Notes under the pieces: model-generated
Database searches by the model: none
The model's input: the letters and a program-made list of their open reading frames with translations, nothing else
Told to the model about the DNA's origin: nothing
Program-made: the position numbers and the translations under genes
Origin: CAWAHD01 sp963781785
GTDB taxonomy: Bacteria > Planctomycetota > Planctomycetia > Isosphaerales > Isosphaeraceae
Assembly (NCBI GenBank): GCA_963781785.1
Contig: CAWAHD010000002.1
Span: 4,712,001-4,776,000 of the forward strand
Length of the DNA: 64,000 nt
Direction of reading: 5' to 3'
Shown: positions 29,027-38,226 of the stretch, one piece after another
Layout of the letters: every line of letters starts with the position of its first letter
Position numbering within the stretch: position 1 is the stretch's first letter

Positions 29027-29620
29027 TCACTCGATGACCAGCCGGCGTAATGCGGGATTGCCATGGCGATCGAGCGCGACCTCCGCCCAAAGTCGTCGGT
29101 TTTGAACGGCGTTCTCGTAGTCGTGACCGGTCCCCTCCTGGACATAAAAGGACTCGATGCCAAAATTCGCCCAGCCGTTGCCCTGGGCGGTTCCACGGAT
29201 GAACACGCCAGACGTCGGCGGGCCGGCAAGGAACTGGCCGGCGCGAAAGTGGCGACCGTCGGCGTCGGGGACGAGCGTCACATAGACGGATTGACCCGCC
29301 TCGAATTGTCGACCGGGCGCCCGGTTGATGGCATAGCCGAGCGTCACATAATCCCCCCGGAACATGTCGCGGGGGTCGACCGGCTCGACGCGCAGCAATA
29401 CTGTTTGCGCATGCAGATAGGGTACAGTACGTCCGAGGATCATCGCGACCAGGATGAAGAGTTGGAACAACACGGCGGCCGCAACGGCTACGCGGTCGAA
29501 TCGAGGGGCGAACGCAAGCAGACCGCCTGACGCCTTGATCGGACCGACCTCGCTGTCGGTCAGCGACGGCGCTGGCATTGGCTCGTGAACGGGTGGTTCG
29601 AATTCAGGGTCGTCAGCCAA
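29027..29620 (-). CDS. GDYxxLxY-domain membrane-anchored protein
   Basis: About 197 residues if started at the TTG at 29620, which overlaps the end of the DUF2157 gene; an ATG at 29578 (MPAPSLTDSEVG) is the alternative start. One transmembrane helix ('VAVAAAVLFQLFILVAMILG') precedes the family motif in 'DPRDMFRGDYVTLGYAI' and a beta-rich domain ending 'WAEVALDRHGNPALRRLVIE'. Proteins with this motif are commonly encoded next to DUF2157 membrane proteins, as here. The function of the pair is unknown; the overlap suggests a complex. Confidence 0.8.
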   Translation of the reverse strand: MADDPEFEPPVHEPMPAPSLTDSEVGPIKASGGLLAFAPRFDRVAVAAAVLFQLFILVAMILGRTVPYLHAQTVLLRVEPVDPRDMFRGDYVTLGYAINRAPGRQFEAGQSVYVTLVPDADGRHFRAGQFLAGPPTSGVFIRGTAQGNGWANFGIESFYVQEGTGHDYENAVQNRRLWAEVALDRHGNPALRRLVIE

Positions 29621-30993
29621 GGGACACCGCCTTCCGGTTTCGCCAGTAAAGTGCCACGCCCAGGAGTGCTCCGCCGCACAAGAAGAACATGAGCGACGCA
29701 CCCAGCATCCCACCGAACGCGCCGAACAGGTCGACATAACGAAGGACGGCCCACAACAGCAGGTAGGCAACCCCCACTCCGAACGCCCGGCCCCGGTCTT
29801 CCGCCAGGCCGAACCGGATCAGCCAGAACGCGAGCCCGACCATCGCGATGTTGGCCGCAATCGTGGGCAGCCAGGCCTCGTTCGCCGACGTTCCGAACAC
29901 GGCGAGGACGGCAAACAACCCGAGCAATCCAAGTGCGGCCGACTGCCGCGCCACGATTTCCCAGAGCGCCGGGGTCAGCGAGCCCTGGGCCGGTTTCGCC
30001 TCGTCATGCCGTGTCCTCTGGAGGAAGTACGCCGCGACCAGCATGACAGCCGCCAAGATCAAGATCAGGATCATCTGCTCGACGCCGCCGGTCCAGCCGG
30101 CGCCCCCATTTCGGACGATCTCGTCGTTGAACTGGTGAAAGCTGAGCGGGATGAGCGTCGCACCCACGAGCGCGATGCCGTAAAACCGGTACGGGATTGC
30201 CATCGGGCTTCGTGGCCGGTGCAGCCCGGCCACCAGCAGCATGAGCGAACCGACGGCCCCGATGAAGAAGGTCGGGTTAGCCTGGAGCTTCCAGGCGATC
30301 GGCTGAAGCACAACCCACCAGGCCAGAAGCGGCACGTAGACTCCCACGGTGGCCGCCGAGCTCTTGCGGTACGCCCACCAGAGCCCGGGCGCGACCAGAA
30401 GCGGCAACGAATACCCCGCGCTCGGGACGCCCAGGATCAACCTCTGGAGCGACAGGACCTCGAAACCAACCCAGAGAGCCAGGAGCGCCGCGAAGAGGAG
30501 ATGGAGCAGCACCGTGTCCAGGAGCAGCGCCAGCGGCAGGACGCCAATGGCCCACCACCAGATCGCGTCGTAGTTGCTGGATTCGATGTGGAAGATCTGC
30601 GCGAGCAGCCAGATCGCCGAGCCATAGAACAGACAGCCCAGGAAGAAGGCGACCTCGGAGATGCGCCGCCAACCCAGCCGATAGCGGAGCTCAAACCCCG
30701 CGGCGTGGGTAGCGATGAGCGCTCCAAAAATCGCCGTCACCTTGAGCGACGCGGGCATCTGCTCCCAGTTGTAGCTGATCAAGAGGAGCACCCCGAGCCC
30801 CACCAGGACCGCCGCCAGAGCCAGGAGCACCAGCAGTCCCCTGCTCTGCTGCCGCGCCTGGAAGGTGTCCCGCGACTCGTACAGGCCCAATAGCGCAGCG
30901 CGCTCGCTCGTCGTCGACGAGCCCCATCGTCTGCCAGACCGCGATCTCGCCTTCGAGCCAATCGCGCTGCGATCGGGTGACCTCACGGCTCAT
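29613..30993 (-). CDS. DUF2157 membrane protein, one frame break
   Basis: About 459 residues. The start is ATG 30993 (MSREVTRSQRDWLEGEIAVW) with a G-rich ribosome-binding site just upstream. The frame continues 'MGLVDDERAR' and then needs removal of one base at about 30896-30905 (inside a GC dinucleotide run) to join 'ALLGLYESRDTFQARQQSRG'. The charged N-terminus is the DUF2157 domain; about twelve or more helices follow, including 'GLLVLLALAAVLVGLGVLLL' and 'FGGMLGASLMFFLCGGALLG'. It is the upstream member of a two-gene unit with the GDYxxLxY protein. Confidence 0.82.
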
Positions 30994-31186
30994 GTTGCCC
31001 CCTCTCTGCCGACGCTCATCGCAACATTCGGGCTTCCTCATATCGAGAATATGCCCATCGACTGCGTCGGTGTGCCAAGCGGCGGCTTGGGTCAACTGGG
31101 AGATGGGAGCGCAAAGGTGTCAGAAACGGGGCCCTTGGGTCACTGGTACCTTCTCCCGCCCTGCCTCATTCGTCGGGCGCCCGTCC

Positions 31187-32773
31187 TCAATTGGCCGACG
31201 CCGCAACCCGGGCGCGGAGAACCTCGATCCCGCGCTCCAGCGTCGGATCGCGGTCGCTGCGGGAGGCAGACGGAAGCTCGACGAGCACATCAGGCGCGAG
31301 GCCGGTGCCCTCGAACGTCTGGCCGTCGGGGGTCATGTCGACCCAGCGTGAGAAATAGACCGCGAGGTTCAATTCCGGTAGATCGACCGGCTTGGGGTTG
31401 CCGCTGGCGCCCCGGGTACGACGACCGACCGTGGTCACCTGGGGCAGCGCTTTCATCATTTTCACGAAGCCTTCGCCGCTGCTCACAGCCCCCGGCCCGA
31501 TCAAACAGACGACGGGACGGGTATACGGCTGGGGCGAGGCGACAATGGTCCGCGGGAAGCTCTTCGTGAATGCATCGTGCCCCGGGCCGTTGCGGTATTT
31601 GCTGAGCGCGTAGGTCGTCGCTGTCTTGCAGAAGAGGCTCGCGATCGCCTGGGCCTTGCGCTCGTCGCCCCCGTTGGCCTGGCGCAGGTCGACGACAAAT
31701 CCGGGAACCTCGTGCAACGCCCTGATCGCGTCCTGGGCCTTGCGGACGCCAGACTCATCGGCCGCGCTCTGGCGAATCATCAAGAAATACCCGAATCCAT
31801 CCCCTTTGGTCTTGCCGACGAGCGCAAAACCGCAGTCGACGCGCTCTTCCTCTTGCAGTGCCGCCAGGGTCGCCGCGCGGCTCCAGTTGCGCTCAAACGG
31901 CGGAGGCTTGTAACACCCCTCGATCCCTCCGGACGTCTCGATCCAGACGTGAATGTCTTTGAGGTGACCCAGCATCGCCTTGAGCACCGAAACGAACTGG
32001 CCTCTGTCCTTGGCCTTCAAACCTTGCGGCCGATAGAACCGCTTGAGCGCGTCCCAGTCGACATCCTTCTTCACGACGAAATAGCTGTAATTGTGGTCGA
32101 CGGCCGTCCAGACGCGGTCGAAGAGCTCACCCAGCGTTTGCTCATCAAGGACCACGGGCTTCGGCTCGAGCTTGAGATCGCGGCCGCCCGACGTGAGCCC
32201 AGACCATTCGGTGCCGGGGTGATTCAGACAGCGAATCGCATAGACGCCGGCCGGGACGTAGATCTCAAATCGACCTTCTTCCGCCAGGTGGAATTGCTGA
32301 AAACCTTTGCCGCGCACTTCGAGAACGTCGATGGATTTCGCGCCCTTTCCGGAACCCACTCGGGTCGAGGACGGCGGAAAGTGTATCTCGCCGGCGAGAA
32401 CCTCGCCTGGCACAAGCTCAAATTCGATGCGTTCCACTGCGCCGTCCTTGAGAGGATGCCTTTTCATCTCTTGCCCGCGGACGTACCCTTTCGCCTCGAC
32501 CCAGATTTCCCGGACGACGATGGGCGTTTCCCCGCGATAGCGAAGCTCAAGCGCGTACGCGCCGTTTTGCCCCGTCTTTGTCTTGGGTAGTCCGCCCTCG
32601 GGGAGAGCGTCGGTCGTGCGATTGATCAGGACGGTTGCGCCGGCGATCGGCTTGCCGGCTGTATCACGCACGATCCCTTCGACTCGGGCCGATTTGATGT
32701 CATCGGCCTTCACCAGCTCGGTCGAAAGTCCGAGAACTGCGAAAACGATTCCTGTGTGAGCAAGTCTGGACAT
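31187..32773 (-). CDS. S41-family peptidase with N-terminal carboxypeptidase-regulatory-like domain
   Basis: 528 residues, signal peptide MSRLAHTGIVFAVLGLSTELVKA. Residues about 27-130 form a beta-sandwich of the carboxypeptidase regulatory type ('VEGIVRDTAGKPIAGATVLI'). A second beta region follows, then the S41 catalytic domain (about 215-500) with 'GFVVDLRQANGGDERKAQAIA' and the nucleophile in 'GAVSSGEGFVKMMKALPQVT'. No PDZ domain is obvious. It is an exported serine peptidase of unknown substrate. The first ~30 codons and the upstream DNA are duplicated at 35337-35540. Confidence 0.88.
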   Translation of the reverse strand: MSRLAHTGIVFAVLGLSTELVKADDIKSARVEGIVRDTAGKPIAGATVLINRTTDALPEGGLPKTKTGQNGAYALELRYRGETPIVVREIWVEAKGYVRGQEMKRHPLKDGAVERIEFELVPGEVLAGEIHFPPSSTRVGSGKGAKSIDVLEVRGKGFQQFHLAEEGRFEIYVPAGVYAIRCLNHPGTEWSGLTSGGRDLKLEPKPVVLDEQTLGELFDRVWTAVDHNYSYFVVKKDVDWDALKRFYRPQGLKAKDRGQFVSVLKAMLGHLKDIHVWIETSGGIEGCYKPPPFERNWSRAATLAALQEEERVDCGFALVGKTKGDGFGYFLMIRQSAADESGVRKAQDAIRALHEVPGFVVDLRQANGGDERKAQAIASLFCKTATTYALSKYRNGPGHDAFTKSFPRTIVASPQPYTRPVVCLIGPGAVSSGEGFVKMMKALPQVTTVGRRTRGASGNPKPVDLPELNLAVYFSRWVDMTPDGQTFEGTGLAPDVLVELPSASRSDRDPTLERGIEVLRARVAASAN

Positions 32774-35161
32774 GTCGTTCTCCCCGGTGACCGTTCATGC
32801 CCAATCCGTCTGTCGTGCAGCAGTCGGCGTGGATCAGGTTTTGTATTTGCCCTGCTTGTTCGATCTTATTCTGCGAGTCATCGTGCGCCCATTTTCGCCT
32901 CGCTCAAGCGTCAATTCCCGCCGGAAGGCGGTCTCTACTTTGGGTGTTCCAGCCGCTCGAGCTCAGCCAGGGCGATTGTGTATTGAACGAACGCGGGATT
33001 GCCATGGTCGCGGACCCAGCGAAAGTGGGCGACGGCTTGGTCTTTGTGGCCTTTGAGCACGTGGTCGAGGCCGAGGTAGCATCGGGCTTCGGTCGTTTTG
33101 TCGTCATCGATCGCCGCAGTCAGGACCGCCGGCTCGTCGATCTCACCACGGAGCAGCTTCACCACCGGATAAGGCCATGCGAATGCGGTCAACTTCCCGG
33201 TCGCGACGTCGAGAAACGCCTTGGCTTCCACCCCAAGGCCGGCCAGCCGCGCCGCCAGGTGGCCGAGGATCACGGCATAGGTTGCTTGGTTGCCGTCGCC
33301 ACCCCCGAGATCCAGGACGATCTTGAATCCGGCGACGGCGTCCGCGCGATGTAGAATCATCTGGGCAACGGAGCGGTTGAAATAGGCGTTTGCGTCCTTG
33401 GGCTCGAGTCGAATAGCCTCGCTGCAGTCGGCGATCGCCTTGTTATATCCCTTTCTAAATAACCACGCCAATCCGCGGTTTGTGTAGGCATTCGCGTACG
33501 TAGGGTCGATTCGGATGGCCTCGCCGAAGTCGGCGATTGCTTTGTCATATTCCAGTTTCGCGAACCAGACGGCGCCGCGGCAGTTGTAGGAGAATGCGTC
33601 GTCGGGATCGAGCTGAATGGCCTTGTCGTAGTCGGCGATCGCCTTGTTGTATTCCTTATTGGCGCACCGAGCGCCCGCGCGGTGGTTAAAGGCGAGCACG
33701 TACTCGGGATTGAGTCGAATGGCCTCGTCGTAATCGGCGATCGCCTTGTCGTACTCCATTTTGGCGGCCCAGGCGTTACCGCGGTTGTTGTAGGCCGATG
33801 CGTACCCGGAGTTCAAACGGATGGCCGCGCTGTAGTCGGCGATCGCCTTGTCGTATTCGTTCTTGGCGTACCAGGCGGCGCCCCGGCAGGCGTGGGCGAG
33901 TGCATTTTTGGGTTCGAGCCGAATGGCCTCGTCGTAGTCGACAATTGCTTTGTCGTAGTCGTTCGTGGCGAACCAGACCAGGCCGCGTTTGTTGTAAGCG
34001 TCTGCGTACTTGGGATTGAGACGGATGGCCTCGTCGAAGTCGGGGATCGCTTTGTCGTACTCGTTCTTGGTGTACCACGCGGCGCCGCGGTCGCTGTAAG
34101 CGAGTGCGAACTTGGGGTCGAGTCGGATGGCCTCGTCGAAGTCGGGAAACGCCTTTTCGTATTCTCTCTTGGCGGTCCAAACGGTGCCGCGGTTGTTGTA
34201 GGCGAGTGCGTACCTGGGTTCGAGCCGGATGGCCTCGCTGTAATCGGCGATCGCCTTATCGTATTCTTTCCTGGCATACCAGGCGACGCCGCGTCCGTTG
34301 TAGGCCGTTGTGTCCCTGGGGTACAGCTTGATGGCCTCGCCATAATCGGTGATCGCCCTGTCGTATTGCTTGTTGGCGTACCAGACCAATCCGCGGTAGG
34401 TGTATGCAAACGCGTCCTTCGGGTCGAGTCGGATGGCCTCGCCGAAATCGGCGATCGCCTTGTCGTTTTCGTTCTTGCCGGACCGGGCGATGCCGCGGCC
34501 GATGTAGGCCAGAGCCTGTTTGCTGTCGAGAACAATGGCCTCGTCGAAGTCGGCGGTCGCCTTTACGTATTCCTGCTTGACCAGCCAGATGAAGCCGCGG
34601 CGGGTGTAGGCCGCCGGGTTATTCCTGTTGGCGCAGGATCTCGCTCGTGAAATAGTCGATGGCCTGATCGTAGAGGACGACCCCGTCGGCCGTCACCCAT
34701 CCCGCGGCGCTGCTGTTTTCATCCTTGAGCGCCAGCCAGGGGCCGCTGACCCGTTCGACACGGTAGACGCGACCGAGAGTTCTCGAGTCTGCGGCTGAAT
34801 TGCCGAGCTTTTCGTTGTTGACGGCCTGGCTGCTCAATTGCAAGCCGGCGACAGACTTGGTGATGACCCGCTTGCCGACCCACTGCTGGCTGTTCGGCAC
34901 CGGCGACCGCTGGCAGCTTGCCGACACGACAAGCATCAGGAGCGACCAGGCCAGGATGCCCTTTGGCGCACGACGACGAACCGACGCTGGTTTCGCCATG
35001 ACAAGCGCGCCTCTGAAAGGGTAAAGGCTGAAGGATGAACAAAACGACTTCCGATTCAGCAGCTTCCTGAGTCGTCCCTTATCCTTCGTACTTCATTGTC
35101 CCTCGACGATACGTCAGGTGAACTGCGAAATCCAGACATCAGCCAGTGGCGTGCGAGGCGC
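32686..35161. repeat. Segmental duplication, copy 1
   Basis: Runs from codon 30 or so of the S41 gene through its start, the spacer, the whole first TPR gene and about 160 bp beyond its start. The matching copy is 35337-37482, in the same orientation. The boundaries are shared short sequences: GGGCCGATTTGATGTCATCG on the left and CAGACATCAGCCAG on the right. Confidence 0.85.
32935..34999 (-). CDS. TPR-repeat lipoprotein-like protein, copy 1, one frame break
   Basis: About 687 residues. The start is ATG 34999 (MAKPASVRRRAPKGILAWSL), with a secretion signal ending near 'VVSASC'. An SH3-like region ('WVGKRVITKSVAGLQL', 'RVERVSGPWLALKDENSSAAGWVTADGVV') is followed by about thirteen 34-residue TPR units with the consensus 'AYNNRGxAWYAKxEYDKAIADYDEAIRLDP', then a non-TPR C-terminal domain ('WPYPVVKLLRGEIDEPAVL'). 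The frame breaks at 34630-34632: removing one C joins 'EILR' to 'NRNNPAAYTRRGFIW'. The TPR frame has no start codon upstream of an internal TTG at 34389 and no stop up to the break, which supports one gene. A protein-interaction scaffold outside the cytoplasm is the likely role. Confidence 0.85.
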
Positions 35162-35287
35162 GGCGGCACGGCATGGAGACGTGGCGGGTTGACTTCGATG
35201 GGAAGCCGGTGCAATTCGCTCGCCCCCTGTTCGGATCGTGCCTGGCGATCGATCCAGAGGGGGCGCCGGGCTGATGAAAAGTTGGCG

Positions 35288-35425
35288 TTAGCCGTCCCGG
35301 CGGGACGATCCTGAGGGCGGCGTTTTTGTTGCGCTCCGGGCCGATTTGATGTCATCGGCCTTCACGAGCTCGGTCGAAAGTCCGAGAACGGCGAGGACGA
35401 TTCCCGCGCGAGCAAGCCTCGACAT
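35288..35425 (-). pseudogene. Truncated duplicate of the S41 peptidase 5' end
   Basis: ATG at 35425 opens MSRLARAGIVLAVLGLSTEL and continues to 'ADDIKSAR', nearly identical to the intact S41 gene at 32773. After the Arg codon the similarity stops and the frame ends at a TAA (35288-35290) after 45 codons. The remnant keeps the signal peptide only. It marks the left end of the second duplicon. Confidence 0.85.
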
Positions 35426-37482
35426 GTCATCCTCCCCGGCGACCGTTCGTGCCCAATCCGTCTGTCGTGAAGCAGTCCCCGTGGATCAGGTTTTGTATTT
35501 GCCCTGCCAGTTCGATCTCATCCTGCGAGTGATCGACTGCCCATTCCGCCTGTTTCGGGCTTCAATTCGTGCCCTTGAGGGGTTTCGCCTTTGGATTCTC
35601 CAGCCGCTCGAGCTCAGCGACAGAAATTGCAAATTCGAAGAATGTGGGATTGCCATGGTCGCGGACCCACCGAAAGTGCCCGAGGGCCCTGTGCTCCTCG
35701 CCTTTGAGCTCGTAGGCGAGGCCGAGGTAACATCGGGCTTCGGTACGCTTGTCGTTGTCGACCGCCGCAGCCAGAAGGGCTGGCTCGTCGATCTCCCCAC
35801 GGAGCAGCTTGACGACCGGATAAGGCCACGCATTGATTTCGAGCTTTTCGGGTGCGCTCTGGAGAAACGCTTTGCCTCTTGCTTCATCCCGGGTAAGACA
35901 CGCCGCAAAGTGGCCGAGGATGACAGCATAAGTGGAGTGTTCACCCTTGCCGCCCTCGAAATCGACGACAGTCTTGAAACCGGCGACGGCCTCGGCGCGA
36001 CGCAGGATCATCTGGGCGATGGAGCGATTCATGTAGAAATAGGGTTGTCTGGGGTCGAGCCGGATGGCCTCGTCGTAGTCTTTGATCGCCTTGTCGTATT
36101 CCCTCTTGGCGTACCGGGCGGCGCCGCGGTCGTTGTAGGCGAGTGTGTAGTTTGGGTCGAGCCGGATGGCCTCGTCGTAGTCGGCAATCGCCTTGTCGTA
36201 TTCCCTCTTGGCGTACCAGCCCAGGCCGCGGTTGTGGCGGGCGAATGCGTTCTTGGGGTCAAGTCGGATGGCCTCATCGAAGTCGGCAATCGCTTTGTCG
36301 TATTCCTTCTTGCCGTACCAGGCGCTGCCGCGGTGGGCGTAGGCAAATGCGAACGCCGAGTCGAGTCGGATGGCCGTGTCGAGGTCGACAATCGCGGTGT
36401 CGTATTCCTTCTTGGCGTTCCGGGCGGCGCCTCGGCCGGCGTACGGAATTGCGTTCCCGGGGGCCAGTCGAATGGCCTCGTCGAAGTACGCGATCGCCTT
36501 GTCGTAGTGTTTATTGGCGTATAGAGCACGGCCTTGGCCCTCGTAGGCGAGCGCGAAGTTGGGTTCGAGTCGGATGGCTTCGCCGTAGTCCGCGATCGCC
36601 CGGTCGTAATTCATCCTGTCGCACGAGGCGTTGCCGCGGCGGGCGTAGGCATCTGGGTTCGAGTCGTCGAGTCGAATGGCTACGCCGAAGTCAGCGATCG
36701 CCTTGTCGTACTCCTTTTTGTCGGACCAGGATTGGCCGCGGTTGACGAAGACGAGTGGGTTCCTGGGGTTCAGTCGGATGGCGTGTCCGAAATCGGCGAT
36801 CGCCTTGTCATATTCTTTCATTCGGGCCCACGCGACGCCGCGGCTCGCCCAGCCAAGCTCGCTGTCCGGCTCGAGTCGGATGGCTTGGCCGAAGTCGTTC
36901 ATCGCAATCTCATACTCATCTTTGTCGAGCCAGATGTTACCCCTGCAGATGTAGGCGGAGGCGTTGTGCGGGTTGGCACGAATCTGCTTGGTGAAGTAGT
37001 CGTCGGCCTGGTCGTACGGCACGACCCAGTCGGCTGTGACCCAGCCGACGACGGTGCTCTTCTCGTCGTGAAGCTTTAGCCAAGGGCCGTTAACATCTTC
37101 AACGCGGTAATTGCGCCAGACATACGTCGATTCAACGGGCATGTCTTCTTGATCCTCTGATTGCCGACTCGCAGAACAGCGCCAGGCCTCGTGATGACCC
37201 GCTTGCCGAGCCACCCTTGGCCATTCTGCGCCATCGTCTCTGGGCCAGGTACCGACAACACTAGCACCAGAACGGCCTGCGCCAGGGGGGCTATCTTCGC
37301 ACGACGGCCAACCGACTTCGAGCTTGCCATGACAAGCCCCCGACCGAAGGAAGGACGGAAGGATGACGACCGAGGGCGGAGGACAGACGAATTCTCTCGC
37401 GTCTTCCGCCTTCCGCTCCATGATCGACGATACGCCGCGTGGTCTGCGAAATCCAGACATCAGCCAGCGGCGTGCGAGGCGC
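35337..37482. repeat. Segmental duplication, copy 2
   Basis: About 330 bp shorter than copy 1 (32686-35161), close to three 102-bp TPR units. It contains the S41 remnant and the second TPR gene. A 175-bp unrelated spacer (35162-35336) separates the copies. Confidence 0.85.
35562..37330 (-). CDS. TPR-repeat protein, copy 2, one frame break
   Basis: About 589 residues, paralogue of the gene at 32935-34999. The start is ATG 37330 (MASSKSVGRRAKIAPLAQAV) with a signal peptide ending near 'ETMAQ'. The SH3-like part 'WLGKRVITRPGAVLRVGNQ' is separated from 'DMPVESTYVWRNYRVEDVNG' by one missing base at about 37155-37158. Then 'VVGWVTADWVVPYDQADDYF', about ten TPR units and the same C-terminal domain ('WPYPVVKLLRGEIDEPALLA'). 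It has about three fewer TPRs than copy 1. The open frame upstream of the break is a spurious extension. Confidence 0.85.
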
Positions 37483-37625
37483 ATCCTGAAATCACCTGAG
37501 CGCCGCAATTTGCTTGCAGCGAGAAGAGTGTCCCTTCGCGTTCCCAATGTCATTCGACAGGCCACCGTGGATTTGGCTATGATTGAGCAAGAGGAGAACC
37601 ACGACGCACCGCCGAGAATCCGTTC

Positions 37626-37937
37626 GTGGTCTATGAGATTCGATACACAGCGACGGCATTGGAGCATCTTCGCGGTCTGTCCGCGCGGGACCGGAGAACG
37701 CTCGTGGACGCGGTGGATGACAACCTTCGACTCCAGCCCGACGTGTCCACTCGCCACCGTAAGCGAATGCGGCCGAATGCCGTGGCGCCCTGGGAGCTTC
37801 GAGTTGGGGACTACCGAGTCTTCTACGATGTCCAACCCGGGGCTGAGGAAGCCGACAACCCCGAAGTCGTGGTCCTGGCCATCGGCCTCAAGACGGGGAA
37901 CCGGGTCTGGATCGGCGGCGAGGAGCATGAGCTATGA
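37626..37937 (+). CDS. RelE/ParE-family toxin
   Basis: 103 residues from a GTG at 37626. 'YEIRYTATALEHLRGLSARDRRTLVDAV' is the N-terminal helix pair of RelE-type proteins, and 'WELRVGDYRVFYDVQ...VVVLAIGLKTGNRVWIGG' the beta-sheet core with conserved Arg and Tyr. Such toxins cleave ribosome-bound mRNA or poison gyrase; which one cannot be told here. The stop overlaps the antitoxin start as ATGA. Toxin first and antitoxin second is the less common order. Confidence 0.82.
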   Translation: MVYEIRYTATALEHLRGLSARDRRTLVDAVDDNLRLQPDVSTRHRKRMRPNAVAPWELRVGDYRVFYDVQPGAEEADNPEVVVLAIGLKTGNRVWIGGEEHEL

Positions 37938-38191
37938 AGACGATCGAAGTCGCCCAGGCGACAAACTCGCTGGGAGAATATGCCCGCGAGCTCGAGCAGG
38001 AGCCACTGGTCTTGACCGAGGGCGGCCATGCCATCGCCGCGCTCTTTCCCATTGGTGACGATGATCTTGAATCCCTGGCGCTGAGTCTGAGCCCGAAGTT
38101 CCGGGCACTGATCGAGCGCGCGCGAGCGGAATACCGGAACGGCGCCAGCCTCTCGGCTGAGGACGTCCGGCGTGAGCTGGGGATCCCGTGA
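37934..38191 (+). CDS. Phd/YefM-like antitoxin
   Basis: 85 residues. 'MKTIEVAQATNSLGEYARELEQEPLVLTEGGHAIAALFPI' is the typical DNA-binding N-terminal fold of Phd/YefM antitoxins, with a charged C-terminal helix ('FRALIERARAEYRNG', 'SAEDVRRELGIP') for toxin binding. It overlaps the toxin gene by four bases. By family it would repress its own operon, but no clear operator was found in 37483-37625. Confidence 0.8.
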   Translation: MKTIEVAQATNSLGEYARELEQEPLVLTEGGHAIAALFPIGDDDLESLALSLSPKFRALIERARAEYRNGASLSAEDVRRELGIP

Positions 38192-38226
38192 TTCGGTCTG
38201 CACCCGACTCCACAGCTCATCTCTAG

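Noticed and set aside
33000..36950. CRISPR-like or satellite repeats in the TPR region
   Set aside because: The ~102-bp periodicity corresponds exactly to 34-residue TPR units in a long open frame and the units vary; there are no spacers.
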